Source: an uncultured Porphyromonas sp.
GTDB taxonomy: Bacteria > Bacteroidota > Bacteroidia > Bacteroidales > Porphyromonadaceae
Length of the DNA stretch: 37,109 bases
Direction of reading: 5' to 3'
Assembly (NCBI GenBank): GCA_900539765.1
Contig: UQDF01000017.1
Span: 1 to 37,109 of the forward strand
Under the pieces are notes generated by a model that was given only the letters and a program-made list of their open reading frames with translations, was not told where the DNA came from and made no database searches. Position 1 is the first letter of the stretch, and each line of letters starts with the position of its first letter. The position numbers were made by a program, and so were the translations under genes. Shown here one piece after another: positions 23,708 through 32,464 of this stretch.

Positions 23708-24487
23708 ATGGGTAGAATCATCTCTCTTGCTAATCAGAAGGGTGGAGTCGGCAAAACAACCACTACGATCAACCTCGCAGCCTCTCTAGCTGTGCTCGAG
23801 AAGAAGGTGCTCGTCGTCGATGCCGACCCGCAGGCAAACGCTTCGTCGGGACTAGGAGTCAACTCCACGACCCTCAGCGAGACTATCTACGAGTGTCTCA
23901 TTGGTGGACTACCGCTCGACAAGGTGGTGCGCCCTACGCACGTGGACAATCTCTTCATACTCCCCTCACACATTGACCTGGTCGGGGCGGAGATAGAGAT
24001 GCTCCAGCTCAAGGATCGCGAGACAGTCATGAGAGAGATGCTCCGCCCTGTCGTGGACCAGTATGACTACATCCTCATCGACTGCTCACCCTCGCTCGGC
24101 ATCATCACAGTCAATGCTTTGGTCGCTAGTCATGCGGTGATCATTCCCGTGCAGTGCGAGTACTTTGCACTAGAGGGGATCTCTAAGCTTCTCAACACGA
24201 TACGTATCATCAAGAGCCGGCTCAACCCTGCGCTAGAGATCGAGGGCTTTCTCCTCACTATGTACGACAGCCGCCTGCGACTGGCTAATCAGGTGTACGA
24301 CGAGGTCAAGGAACACTTCGGGCAGCTGGTCTTCGACACGGTCATACAGCGCAATGTCAAGCTAAGCGAGGCGCCTAGCCACGGCTTGCCCGCACTCCTA
24401 TATGATGCCGACAGCAAGGGGGCGATCAACCACCTTCAGCTGGCCGAGGAGCTGATCCGTCGCACGGCTCAGCGTGCGGCGCTATAA
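23708..24487 (+). CDS. parA: Chromosome-partitioning ATPase ParA (Soj)
   Basis: A 259-residue cytoplasmic ATPase that binds DNA nonspecifically and moves ParB-bound origin regions. The deviant Walker A motif KGGVGKTTTTINLAAS begins at residue 11; Walker A' and B are in VLVVDADPQANASSG and YILIDCSPSLG. The length is typical for chromosomal Soj rather than for long plasmid ParA with an N-terminal helix-turn-helix. It is 25 bases upstream of parB. Its position next to a bank of CACGTG palindromes upstream may matter, since parS sites have that core. Confidence 0.95.
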   Translation: MGRIISLANQKGGVGKTTTTINLAASLAVLEKKVLVVDADPQANASSGLGVNSTTLSETIYECLIGGLPLDKVVRPTHVDNLFILPSHIDLVGAEIEMLQLKDRETVMREMLRPVVDQYDYILIDCSPSLGIITVNALVASHAVIIPVQCEYFALEGISKLLNTIRIIKSRLNPALEIEGFLLTMYDSRLRLANQVYDEVKEHFGQLVFDTVIQRNVKLSEAPSHGLPALLYDADSKGAINHLQLAEELIRRTAQRAAL

Positions 24488-24512
24488 CCACCACCCTACC
24501 CCTACGATCATC

Positions 24513-25409
24513 ATGACAAACAAGAAGAAAGAGAACAAAGTAATAGGCAGAGGACTAGACGCTCTACTCGGCGATGTGAGCAACTCTTCTAGCATTAGCG
24601 AGATAGCCATCGACAAGATCGAGCCTAATCCAGATCAACCTCGCACGCACTTCGACCCAGAGAGTCTCGAGGAGCTGGCGGCCTCCATACGTGCCCTCGG
24701 CATCGTGCAGCCTATCACGGTGCGAGAGCTGACCGACGGACGACATCTCATCATATCGGGTGAGCGTCGCTGGCGTGCCTCTAAGCTCGCCAACCTAACC
24801 TCTATCCCAGCATACATCGTTAAGGCAAACGATGAGCAGGTGGTCGAGATGGCGCTGATCGAAAACATACAGCGCGAAGACCTCAACGCTATCGAGATAG
24901 CACTCACCTACAAGCGTCTCCTAGAGCACTCGGAGGGGACGCAAGAGGAGCTGGCAAAAAAGGTGGGCAAGACCCGCTCGTCGATCAGCAACTACCTGCG
25001 TCTCCTGCGCCTGCCCGCAGAGGTACAGCTGGGACTGACGGAGAAGAAGATCGACATGGGTCATGCGCGTGCCATACTGAGCCTAACCGACCCCGCACAG
25101 CAGCTGAAGCTTTACCAGACCACACTCTCGGAGCATCTGAGCGTGCGACAAGTAGAGGCTCTAGCCAATGAGATGCAAGAGCCGAGCGAAGACACAACAA
25201 AAGCGAGCAAGAAGAGACAGACGCTCTCCAAGCTCGCTTCCAATGGCAATGACTACGCTCCTCTAGCTAAGCAGCTGAGCAGCTTCTTCGGTACTAAGGT
25301 CTCCCTACGCTGTAAGGAGAGTGGTAAGGGGAGCATCACGATCCCCTTTAGCTCTGAGGAGCAGCTCATAGAGATCTGCTCGATCCTAGAGGGCGGGGCT
25401 AACCACTAG
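24513..25409 (+). CDS. parB: Chromosome-partitioning protein ParB
   Basis: A 298-residue CTPase and DNA-binding protein that loads at parS and spreads along the chromosome. The start at 24513 is chosen because it opens the expected short basic N-terminus (MTNKKKENKVIGRGLDALLGD) and leaves a normal gap after parA; an in-frame ATG at 24474 would overlap parA and add 13 atypical residues. Motifs: NPDQPRTHFDPESLEELAASI in two parts (NPDQPR, then SLEELAASI), the CTP-binding SGERRWRA, ENIQREDLN, and a helix-turn-helix around ELAKKVGKTRSSISNYLRLL. The C-terminal dimerisation region is near residues 245-298. Confidence 0.94.
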   Translation: MTNKKKENKVIGRGLDALLGDVSNSSSISEIAIDKIEPNPDQPRTHFDPESLEELAASIRALGIVQPITVRELTDGRHLIISGERRWRASKLANLTSIPAYIVKANDEQVVEMALIENIQREDLNAIEIALTYKRLLEHSEGTQEELAKKVGKTRSSISNYLRLLRLPAEVQLGLTEKKIDMGHARAILSLTDPAQQLKLYQTTLSEHLSVRQVEALANEMQEPSEDTTKASKKRQTLSKLASNGNDYAPLAKQLSSFFGTKVSLRCKESGKGSITIPFSSEEQLIEICSILEGGANH

Positions 25410-25425
25410 TCAGCACGCTACAGAG

Positions 25426-26304
25426 ATGCCTCGCACTCACCTGACTCGCTCACTACTCCTCCTCGTGATGAGCTGCGCTATAGCTTGCTACTGCGGCACA
25501 GCTCTCTATGCGATCGTACCCGTAGTACCACAAGACACGACTGCGCTAGAGGTGATAGCCGACACGTTGGACACGAGCCTGTCCGACACGAGCCTGTCCG
25601 ACACGCTCCGCACGGAGGCTTCGAGCGAACTGATCTCCGCTCCGACAGCAGCGCAGGCGGAGCGTCAAGTGGTGGAAGACTCTACCGCAACGGCAAAGGC
25701 AACGTCTGCAGGGTCTCCTGAAGCTTTGCAGCGCACCACTGCAGCGCAGGTGACCAAGCGATCGGGTGGCGTGCCTTTTATCCACAAGATGACTAGTTGG
25801 TTCACCCGCTACCCTAACTCGAGCGTGGCTCTCATCTGCTCCATCGTGCCTGGCGGCGGGCAGCTCTACAATCAGCGCTACTGGAAGATACCGATCGTAC
25901 TCTCGGCTATGACGGCGGGTGTCTATGCCGTGACGTGGAATCAGAGACTCTACCACGAGTATCACACCGCCTACGCTGATCTGCTGAGCGAGAACCCGCT
26001 TGATCACACCTCCTGGCAAGCCTTTATACCGCCTGGTGCTGATCCCACTAAATATGTCTCCGATGGGAACCTACGCTCGCGTCTAGAGCGTGGCTCCAAG
26101 CAGTACAAGGAGAGCAGAGACCTAAGCATCGTCATCACGGTGGCGCTCTATCTCCTCTCAGCGCTAGACGCTTATGTCGATGCGGAGCTATACTACTTTA
26201 ATGTGTCCCCCCAGCTCACGATCGATATGGGCGAGGGACTGCGTGACAAGTCTTCAGGGCCTCGACCTCAAAGCGTGATGGTCGGTGCCTCTGTGCGCTT
26301 TTAG
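25426..26304 (+). CDS. DUF5683 domain membrane protein
   Basis: A 292-residue protein that follows parB by 16 bases. An N-terminal hydrophobic stretch (LLLLVMSCAIACYCGTALYAIV) is likely a signal peptide. A low-complexity Ser/Thr/Asp-rich linker follows (DTSLSDTSLSDTL), then from about residue 125 the conserved DUF5683 part: SSVALICSIVPGGGQLYNQRYWKIP, here given as VPGGGQLYN plus RYWKIP, then two further hydrophobic segments and YHEYHTAY. DUF5683 proteins commonly follow parAB in Bacteroidetes; the function is unknown. The translation start is uncertain: a later Met in LLVMSCA is possible. Confidence 0.78.
   Translation: MPRTHLTRSLLLLVMSCAIACYCGTALYAIVPVVPQDTTALEVIADTLDTSLSDTSLSDTLRTEASSELISAPTAAQAERQVVEDSTATAKATSAGSPEALQRTTAAQVTKRSGGVPFIHKMTSWFTRYPNSSVALICSIVPGGGQLYNQRYWKIPIVLSAMTAGVYAVTWNQRLYHEYHTAYADLLSENPLDHTSWQAFIPPGADPTKYVSDGNLRSRLERGSKQYKESRDLSIVITVALYLLSALDAYVDAELYYFNVSPQLTIDMGEGLRDKSSGPRPQSVMVGASVRF
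25570..25605 (+). repeat. 15-bp in-frame tandem repeat inside the DUF5683 gene
   Basis: GACACGAGCCTGTCC occurs at 25570-25584 and again at 25585-25599 and begins a third time at 25600. It codes DTSLS units in the linker and keeps the reading frame whatever the copy number. Confidence 0.85.
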
Positions 26305-26317
26305 ACAAAAACTCCTT

Positions 26318-27682
26318 ATGAAGATTACCAACCTACGACACGCTTGTGTCAGAATCACCACCTATATAATACTCTGTTGTTGCTTGCCGACACTCCTAGC
26401 TGCAGCTCCTTGGTATGAATCACGAGACAGTGTAGACACAGAGGGAGCCGTCGAGCTAGACGCTATCACAGCTCGCAAAGAGCTACAGGAGAGCCTGCCG
26501 AAGAGTCTAGACACTGACCTAGGTCTGCTTATGGAGACTTGGCGTACGGGCTATGCGACACAGCAACGCTTTGAGGTGCCGTGTGGCTCCTACAAGACAG
26601 AAGACATCCGCTCGCTGAGTGACTCCGTGCTGATCTCACGACTGAAGGCTCTACCCACCATCATCCCGATCCCTTACAACGCTATGGTCAAGGAGGGCAT
26701 AGCCACCTACATCTCCGACCGTCCTCGATTGATACGTGTCATCCTCGCACTTGGAGACTACTACTTCCCCATCATGGAGGAGATCTTCGACCGTAACGGA
26801 CTACCCGTCGAGCTGGTTTACCTCACGGTCGTCGAGTCGGCACTCAATCCCTTTGCCGTGTCACGTGCTGGCGCCTCTGGTCTCTGGCAGCTGATGCTCC
26901 CCACAGGACGGAGCTTAGGCTTAACGATCAATAGCCTTGTCGACGAGCGCTTTGACGTTTACAAGAGTACTGAGGCGGCTGCGCTCTATCTCAAGCAGCT
27001 CTACGGGCTCTTTGACAATTGGCTCCTAGCCATCGCTGCGTACAACTGCGGTCCTGGCAACGTCACCAAAGCGATCCGACGCTCTGGCGGGAAGACCACC
27101 TTCTGGGGAGTCTATCCCTACTTGCCCCGTGAGACGCGCAACTACATTCCGCTCTTCATCGGAGCCTACTACGCCTGCTACTACCACAACGAGCACAACA
27201 TCTGTCCTCAAGCGCAGTCGATGCCACTTGCGACCGACACACTAGCCGTCCAGATACCACTCACCTTCGCCCAGATCTCACAAAGCACAGGCATACCCAC
27301 CGAGCAGATACGCACGCTCAACCCACAATACAAGCGAGGAGTCATCCCCGCCGCTGGATCGATGCCCTACACCATCCGATTGCCTCTAACTGGCATCTCT
27401 AAGCTCGACGAGGCACTCATCAACCTGCGACGCAATCATAAGGAAGAGCTGTCCAAGCAGATAGCCGAAGCGCAAGAAGAGATCAAGAAAGCACCCGCTT
27501 CCACACAAAAGAGCAAAGCTACCCAGAGTCGCTACAAGATCTACAAAGTACGTCGTGGAGATACACTTTCTAAGATTGCTAAGCGACACGGCACCTCGGT
27601 CGCTGCCATCAAGCGCGCCAACGGACTCAAAGGTCGCAATCCCCGCATACACCCAGGACAGCGCCTGAAGATCCCCAGATAA
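26318..27682 (+). CDS. mltD: Membrane-bound lytic transglycosylase with LysM domain (MltD-like)
   Basis: A 454-residue exported murein enzyme that cleaves glycan strands by the lytic transglycosylase reaction. The start at 26318 gives a clean signal peptide (MKITNLRHACVRITTYII, then hydrophobic to LLAAA). The SLT domain holds the catalytic Glu in TVVESALNPFAVSRAGASG (Glu near 173), GLWQLMLPTGRSLGL and AAYNCGPGNVTKAI. A linker with coiled-coil tendency follows, then a single C-terminal LysM domain, YKVRRGDTLSKIAKRHGTS to RLKIPR, for peptidoglycan binding. It lies 13 bases after the DUF5683 gene and closes the parAB group. Confidence 0.92.
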   Translation: MKITNLRHACVRITTYIILCCCLPTLLAAAPWYESRDSVDTEGAVELDAITARKELQESLPKSLDTDLGLLMETWRTGYATQQRFEVPCGSYKTEDIRSLSDSVLISRLKALPTIIPIPYNAMVKEGIATYISDRPRLIRVILALGDYYFPIMEEIFDRNGLPVELVYLTVVESALNPFAVSRAGASGLWQLMLPTGRSLGLTINSLVDERFDVYKSTEAAALYLKQLYGLFDNWLLAIAAYNCGPGNVTKAIRRSGGKTTFWGVYPYLPRETRNYIPLFIGAYYACYYHNEHNICPQAQSMPLATDTLAVQIPLTFAQISQSTGIPTEQIRTLNPQYKRGVIPAAGSMPYTIRLPLTGISKLDEALINLRRNHKEELSKQIAEAQEEIKKAPASTQKSKATQSRYKIYKVRRGDTLSKIAKRHGTSVAAIKRANGLKGRNPRIHPGQRLKIPR

Positions 27683-27689
27683 CTCCGAC

Positions 27690-27731
27690 CTCTAAAGTCT
27701 AATCTCTAACTTCTAACCTCTAAAGTCTAGT
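27690..27731 (+). repeat. Heptamer array abutting the thioesterase start codon
   Basis: Units CTCTAAA, GTCTAAT, CTCTAAC, TTCTAAC, CTCTAAA and a variant GTCTAGT fill the gap between mltD and the ATG at 27732, which follows the last unit with no base between. Five units fit the consensus. Confidence 0.88.
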
Positions 27732-28202
27732 ATGCCTGCCATCCAAGACCTCTACGCTCCCGAGTACAGCCACTGCTGGGGCTGTGGCGCTGCACACCCT
27801 TACGGACTGCATCTCAAGAGCTACCTCAGTGACGATCACACCTACTGTTATTGTCATCACACACCCGATGCGGTCTACACCGGTGGAGTGCCCGACAACC
27901 TATACGGAGGCTTCATCGCCATGCTCTTCGACTGCCACGGCACAGCCGCAGCTGCCGCTCTCTACTTAGCAGCACACGAGGAGGGACTCACGGCAGACCG
28001 CCTCCAGCGCTTCATCACCGCACACCTAGAGGTCGACTACCTCGCTCCGACGCCAATGGGTGTAGAGCTAGAGATCCGCGCTTACCCCGTAGAGGTGACC
28101 GACCGTAAAGTCATCCTATCGCTCGAGCTACACAGTGGCGAGCGCATCACCGCACGTGGCAAGATGGTCGCTGTCAAGCATCGTCACCCCACAGTCGAGT
28201 GA
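27732..28202 (+). CDS. PaaI-type hotdog-fold thioesterase
   Basis: A 156-residue small protein of the hotdog fold, likely an acyl-CoA thioesterase. The N-terminal CWGCGAAHPYGLHLK is a feature of one PaaI subgroup with a Cys-rich start. The active-site helix region reads GGFIAMLFDCHGTAAAA, where the conserved G...D/N...G.A pattern places the catalytic Asp in FDCHG. The second half contains VDYLAPTPMGVELEIRA and ARGKMVAVK, as usual. The substrate is unknown. It is separated from mltD by the heptamer array, which leaves no recognisable ribosome-binding site. Confidence 0.82.
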   Translation: MPAIQDLYAPEYSHCWGCGAAHPYGLHLKSYLSDDHTYCYCHHTPDAVYTGGVPDNLYGGFIAMLFDCHGTAAAAALYLAAHEEGLTADRLQRFITAHLEVDYLAPTPMGVELEIRAYPVEVTDRKVILSLELHSGERITARGKMVAVKHRHPTVE

Positions 28203-28252
28203 GTAAGCCCTACAGCAAAGTCGCACAAGCCTGTAGAGTCTACGAGATTGAG

Positions 28253-28260
28253 TAACTTTG
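28253..28260 (+). promoter_or_regulatory. Candidate -7 box for the YitT gene
   Basis: TAACTTTG fits TAnnTTTG and lies 84 bases upstream of the ATG at 28344. No distinct -33 element is seen. Confidence 0.45.
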
Positions 28261-28343
28261 TGAGCTTACTGAGGGTACAGCCTTACCATTGAGGGGCTTC
28301 GTGCACTCTTCTTAGCATTGGATACATTATTCATTAGCACCCC

Positions 28344-29294
28344 ATGCCTACATCTACGTCCAGCTCCACTCTATCTACTCCGACAAAGAGAGCTATACCG
28401 CCACACGAGTGGCAGACCTTCACCCCGAGACGCTCTCCACTAGCCGTGGAGATACTTTACCTCGTCCTCGGTGCTATCTGTCAGGCTGTCGCTTACGCCT
28501 GCTTCATTGCTCCCGCCAACATTGTTCCTGGAGGATGCTATGGACTCAGTATCACGATCAACTATCTGACGCAGGGGACCTTTGAGGCATTCCCCGAGGG
28601 GCTACCCATCGGTGCCGTGGCGCTCTGCTTCAACATACCCTTCTTCCTCCTAGCCGCACGCTCTCTCGGCTTGCGAAGCGGAGGCAAGACGATCGCCACC
28701 TTCCTACTCATCTCTATCTGTACCGACCTGATCACCACGATGACACGAGACATGGTCATCGTGAGCAACGATAAGTTTCTCTCCTCCGTCTATGGCGGTG
28801 CTATCCTCGGACTAGGCGTACTACTCACCTTCAAGGCAGGCAGCACCAGTGCCGGTACCGACGTCATCGCACGAGTACTCTCCAAGGGCAACAACATCAA
28901 GACCAGTCATATGATCATAGCGGTAGACTCCGCCGTGGTACTCTTCGGACTAGTCGCCTTTGGAGACTTTAGCGTACCGCTCTACTCTTGGATCACCATC
29001 TTTGTCTATGGCAAGGTGGTCGACATCTTGCAGCCTGAGAACCCCAACAAAGCTATCTTCATCGTCTCCGACCACACCGCCGAGATACGCACACTCATCA
29101 TCGAGGAGCTTAACCTGCGGGGCACCTTCCTCCATGGTAGCGGTATCTATGCGGGGACCGAGCGAGACATTATCTTTATGATTGTGGAGCGCAAACATGT
29201 CAACAAGCTCAAGAAAGCCGTACTCCAAGCTGACCCCAAAGCCTTTATCGCAACAACCAATGCGACCAATGACACAGCTCCAAAGATTATCTAG
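28344..29294 (+). CDS. YitT family membrane protein (DUF161 and DUF2179)
   Basis: A 316-residue inner-membrane protein with about five hydrophobic segments, starting with EILYLVLGAICQAVAYACFIAP (quoted here as LYLVLGAICQAVAYACF). The family motif is NIVPGGCYGLSITINYL, and later FKAGSTSAGTDVIARVLSKG, which matches the YitT/YvjA signature. The cytoplasmic C-terminal DUF2179 domain spans about residues 225-305 (IIEELNLRGTFLHGSGIYAG, then KKAVLQADPKAFI). The transported substrate is not known. A Thr/Ser-rich 25-residue N-terminus precedes the first segment. The cyclophilin gene follows 3 bases after its stop. Confidence 0.88.
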   Translation: MPTSTSSSTLSTPTKRAIPPHEWQTFTPRRSPLAVEILYLVLGAICQAVAYACFIAPANIVPGGCYGLSITINYLTQGTFEAFPEGLPIGAVALCFNIPFFLLAARSLGLRSGGKTIATFLLISICTDLITTMTRDMVIVSNDKFLSSVYGGAILGLGVLLTFKAGSTSAGTDVIARVLSKGNNIKTSHMIIAVDSAVVLFGLVAFGDFSVPLYSWITIFVYGKVVDILQPENPNKAIFIVSDHTAEIRTLIIEELNLRGTFLHGSGIYAGTERDIIFMIVERKHVNKLKKAVLQADPKAFIATTNATNDTAPKII

Positions 29295-29297
29295 TCT

Positions 29298-29975
29298 ATG
29301 AAACAGTTTGCCACGCTCTTACTTCTTTGCCTCCTTTGCGTCACCTCACTCACAGCTCAGACAGAGAGCGAGGCACTCCCCGCAGGGCGACGAGTGCTTG
29401 TGGAGACTTCGCAAGGTAAGTTCACGCTCCTGCTCTATGACGACACGCCTCTGCATCAAGCTGCATTTCTAGAGCATGTACGTCGAGGAGATTACGAGGG
29501 AGTCTTGATGCATCGTGTCATAGCGCAGTTTATGGTTCAGGGAGGCAATCTCTCGACCCGTGGAGCAACACGCGATACAGACGTCTCTATAGACACCCTC
29601 TCGACCACCATCCCTGCAGAGATCCTACCCAACCATATCCACAAGCGGGGTGCATTAGCAGCAGCGCGTGTCGCTGGTGAGGAGAATCCCGAGATGCGCT
29701 CCTCGGGCAGTCAGTTTTACATCGTCACGGGAAGCTACTACACCGATTTTGATCTAGATGATATAGCAGCCCAGCGTGAGTGGGACTATACGCCTGAGCA
29801 GCGTCAGGAGTACAAGACGCAGGGAGGTACTCCCTGGTTGGATAGGCAGTACACCGTCTTTGGCGAAGTGATAGACGGTATGCGTACCATTACCAAGATC
29901 GAAGACCTCCCTACAGACAAGACCAACCGCCCTAAGCGAGATGTGATCATCAAGCGTATGACACTCTTGCCCTAA
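29298..29975 (+). CDS. Exported cyclophilin-type peptidyl-prolyl isomerase
   Basis: A 225-residue protein with a signal peptide (MKQFATLLLLCLLCVTSLTAQ), probably periplasmic. The cyclophilin domain carries the catalytic Arg in LMHRVIAQFMVQGGNLSTRG, given as HRVIAQFMVQGG, followed by the substrate-site elements SGSQFYIVTGSYY and VFGEVIDGMRTITKIE. Insertions occur between SSGSQFYIV and TPWLDRQYTVFG, as in other Bacteroidetes exported cyclophilins. It assists folding of exported proteins by proline isomerisation. It follows yitT closely and is followed by an rRNA methyltransferase 13 bases later. Confidence 0.9.
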   Translation: MKQFATLLLLCLLCVTSLTAQTESEALPAGRRVLVETSQGKFTLLLYDDTPLHQAAFLEHVRRGDYEGVLMHRVIAQFMVQGGNLSTRGATRDTDVSIDTLSTTIPAEILPNHIHKRGALAAARVAGEENPEMRSSGSQFYIVTGSYYTDFDLDDIAAQREWDYTPEQRQEYKTQGGTPWLDRQYTVFGEVIDGMRTITKIEDLPTDKTNRPKRDVIIKRMTLLP

Positions 29976-29988
29976 CTCCGCTGACACA

Positions 29989-31374
29989 ATGCAGACTCCC
30001 GTCCCGTCAGAATTAAGTGCAAAGCTACATCTAAACTACCCCGAGCATGCCACCCGCATACTCGCAGCGCTCGACAGTGCTCCCAGTGTCTCCATACGAC
30101 TTCATCCAGCCCGCACACTGACCACCCCACCCCACGCAGAGCTTAGAGACGGAGCTATACCATGGCTACCAGCAGAGCTCGAGGGTTATTGGCTCAGCGA
30201 GCGACCCACCTTTGCGCTAGATCCACTGTGGCACGCTGGCGCTTACTACGTGCAGGACGCTAGTGCTATGACGCTCGCCACCATCTGGGAGCAACTCGAC
30301 TGGCACACACCGCCTAGCCTAGCACTAGACCTCTGCGCAGCACCTGGAGGCAAGAGCACGCTCCTCCGTGACCTGCTCCCCGAAGGGACACTCCTCGTGA
30401 GCAACGAGATACTACCCAAGCGGTGCAAGATACTTGTGGAAAACCTAGTCAAGTGGTGCGGTGCTGACCAAATGATCATCACGCAAGAGGATCCACAGCG
30501 GCTCACACCCCTACTGCACGGCGCCTGTGACCTCATACTGGTCGATGCCCCCTGCAGTGGCGAGGGACTGATGCGCCGTGACGAAGAGGCGAGACGTATG
30601 TGGTCACCTCAGCTCGTCTCAGACTGCGTGACCCGCCAGCGGGCGATCCTACAAGAGGCGATGCATATGCTGGCTCCCGAGGGTATACTCCTCTACGCCA
30701 CTTGCACCCTCAATCAGGAGGAAAACGACCAGATGGTTCAGTGGCTCCTCGATCACTATCCCTGCGAGCTCATCGACCTCTCCCGCTCTGCTGAGCGCAT
30801 CGCTGGAGCTTATGCCACTTCGTATGGTCTGCACCTATGGCCAGGCATCGTGCGAGGAGAGGGGCAATACCTCGCCGCACTACGCCTCACCGACATCGTT
30901 GAGACCCCGAGCGAATCACGCAAAGCCAAAGGCTTGACACGCACCAGCCGACAGGAGTTGGCTGGTCTCACTTGGCTCAGCGAAACAACATCTGCCGATT
31001 ACTACACCATCGGCGAGCGTATCTACCAGCTCACACCCGAGGCGGCTCAGCTCGTTGCCACGGCATACAGAGAGCGTCTCGCCATTGCCACACCAGGACT
31101 GGAGATAGCCTCCATGCGCCACCAGGCGAAAGGCTACGAGCCCTCCTTTGCCCTGCTACACCATAAACTATATGATGCAGTTAAGCTGCCCGCTCTAGAG
31201 CTACCTCTGCAAGAGGCCCTACGCTATCTGCGAGGCGAGGCACTCACGACAGAAACCCCGACAGAGCGGGGCATCACAGTCATCACCTATCGGGACATCC
31301 CCTTAGGCCTAGCACACAGCACAGGCACACGGCTCAACAACTTATACCCCAAGCCGTACCGCCTACGCATCTAA
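29989..31374 (+). CDS. rRNA cytosine-C5 methyltransferase, RsmF/NOP2 family
   Basis: A 461-residue SAM-dependent RNA methyltransferase. The Rossmann core has LDLCAAPGGKSTLL for SAM binding, and the two family cysteines are in VDAPCSGEGLMRRD (near 188) and ATCTLNQEEND (near 239). The C-terminal part of about 180 residues (VKLPALELPLQEALRYLRGE, here noted by LPLQEALRYLRGE and the end LNNLYPKPYRLRI) fits the PUA-like RNA-binding region of RsmF. The 16S C1407 target is inferred by homology only. RsmB is excluded because the N-terminal NusB-like domain is absent. Confidence 0.88.
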   Translation: MQTPVPSELSAKLHLNYPEHATRILAALDSAPSVSIRLHPARTLTTPPHAELRDGAIPWLPAELEGYWLSERPTFALDPLWHAGAYYVQDASAMTLATIWEQLDWHTPPSLALDLCAAPGGKSTLLRDLLPEGTLLVSNEILPKRCKILVENLVKWCGADQMIITQEDPQRLTPLLHGACDLILVDAPCSGEGLMRRDEEARRMWSPQLVSDCVTRQRAILQEAMHMLAPEGILLYATCTLNQEENDQMVQWLLDHYPCELIDLSRSAERIAGAYATSYGLHLWPGIVRGEGQYLAALRLTDIVETPSESRKAKGLTRTSRQELAGLTWLSETTSADYYTIGERIYQLTPEAAQLVATAYRERLAIATPGLEIASMRHQAKGYEPSFALLHHKLYDAVKLPALELPLQEALRYLRGEALTTETPTERGITVITYRDIPLGLAHSTGTRLNNLYPKPYRLRI

Positions 31375-31405
31375 AGACAATCCACCTAACCTGATATACA
31401 ACATT

Positions 31406-32377
31406 ATGGACAAGAAAAAGAAAGTACTCATCTCCTTTGACACCGTACGCCCCGGCTTCGAGGAGCTGGCCGAGTGGGCCGATATGACCCGTCGCCCCGA
31501 AGGCGAGAGCTTCACACGTGAGGAGATGATGGAGATAGGCGCACAGTATGATGCGCTCGCCACGCAGTTCACCTTCCCCGTAGATCGTGAGCTGATTGAT
31601 GCTTTTCCTAATATCAAGCTGATCGCCAACTATGGTGTCGGCTACAACAACATCGATGTCGCCTATGCGCATAGCAAAGGGATCACCGTAACCAATACGC
31701 CTCGTGCCGTCATCCAGCCTACGGCAGAACTAACCATGGGTCTACTCCTGAGCTGCAGTCGCAAGATCGCTATGTGGGATCGTCATATGCGTCGCACCAA
31801 GAGCAGTAGTAAGTCGCTCTCCGACAGCTCAGGCATGGCGACCAACCTTTGTGGCAAGACCATCGGCATCATCGGCTATGGTAACATAGGTCGCGCCGTG
31901 GGGCATATGGCACAAGCCTTTGGTATGACCGTCCTCTACAACAAGCGTCACCAGCTTGATGCTGCGACCGAGCAAGAGCTAGGAGTCACTTATGCCGACC
32001 TCGACAAGATCTTTACGGAGTGCGATGTCGTATCTCTCCACACCCCTTACAATGAAGACTCGCACCACTTAGTCTCAGCTAGTCGCCTAGCGCAGATGAA
32101 GCGCTCAGCTATCCTCATCAATGCAGCGCGCGGAGCAGTTGTTGACGAGGCTGCTCTCGTGCATGCGCTTCAGACAGGCGAGATAGCTGCTGCGGGGCTA
32201 GACGTCTTCGAGCATAGCGACAACCCGCTTCCCGAGCTATACGAGATGGAGCAGGTGACTATGACGCCACACGTCGGCACGCAAACCTACGAGGCGCGCG
32301 TCGCTATGGCACGTGAGCTGTGCAACTGCATCATCGGCTACTTCGAGGGCGACCGCCCCATCAGCATCGTTCGGTAA
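31406..32377 (+). CDS. D-isomer-specific 2-hydroxyacid dehydrogenase
   Basis: A 323-residue NAD(P)-dependent oxidoreductase. The nucleotide-binding motif is GKTIGIIGYGNIGRAVGHMAQ; the catalytic triad positions are Arg in INAARGAVVDE (near 242), the following Glu region in AAGLDVFEHSDNPLPE and His in MTPHVGTQTYEAR (near 289). The substrate could be glyoxylate/hydroxypyruvate, D-lactate or phosphoglycerate; the length (no ACT domain) argues against canonical SerA. An unusual Lys/Ser run (RRTKSSSKSLSDSSG) is present where the family has a lid segment between the domains. It is followed by a strong terminator. Confidence 0.88.
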   Translation: MDKKKKVLISFDTVRPGFEELAEWADMTRRPEGESFTREEMMEIGAQYDALATQFTFPVDRELIDAFPNIKLIANYGVGYNNIDVAYAHSKGITVTNTPRAVIQPTAELTMGLLLSCSRKIAMWDRHMRRTKSSSKSLSDSSGMATNLCGKTIGIIGYGNIGRAVGHMAQAFGMTVLYNKRHQLDAATEQELGVTYADLDKIFTECDVVSLHTPYNEDSHHLVSASRLAQMKRSAILINAARGAVVDEAALVHALQTGEIAAAGLDVFEHSDNPLPELYEMEQVTMTPHVGTQTYEARVAMARELCNCIIGYFEGDRPISIVR

Positions 32378-32410
32378 GGGCAAGTCGCTTCGATACGACC
32401 ACGAAATAGC

Positions 32411-32453
32411 AACTCCACGGAAGGTGTCCTGCCACACCCTCCGTGGAGTTTTT
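32411..32453 (+). terminator. Strong terminator between converging genes
   Basis: AACTCCACGGA (32411-32421) pairs perfectly with TCCGTGGAGTT (32440-32450), with an inner pairing of GGTGT (32423-32427) with ACACC (32434-32438). The downstream arm ends in GTTTTTG, giving a T run. The arms contain the same CTCCACGGA / TCCGTGGAG sequence found in the hairpins of the intergenic repeat. Confidence 0.88.
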
Positions 32454-32464
32454 GTTTTCTCAGA

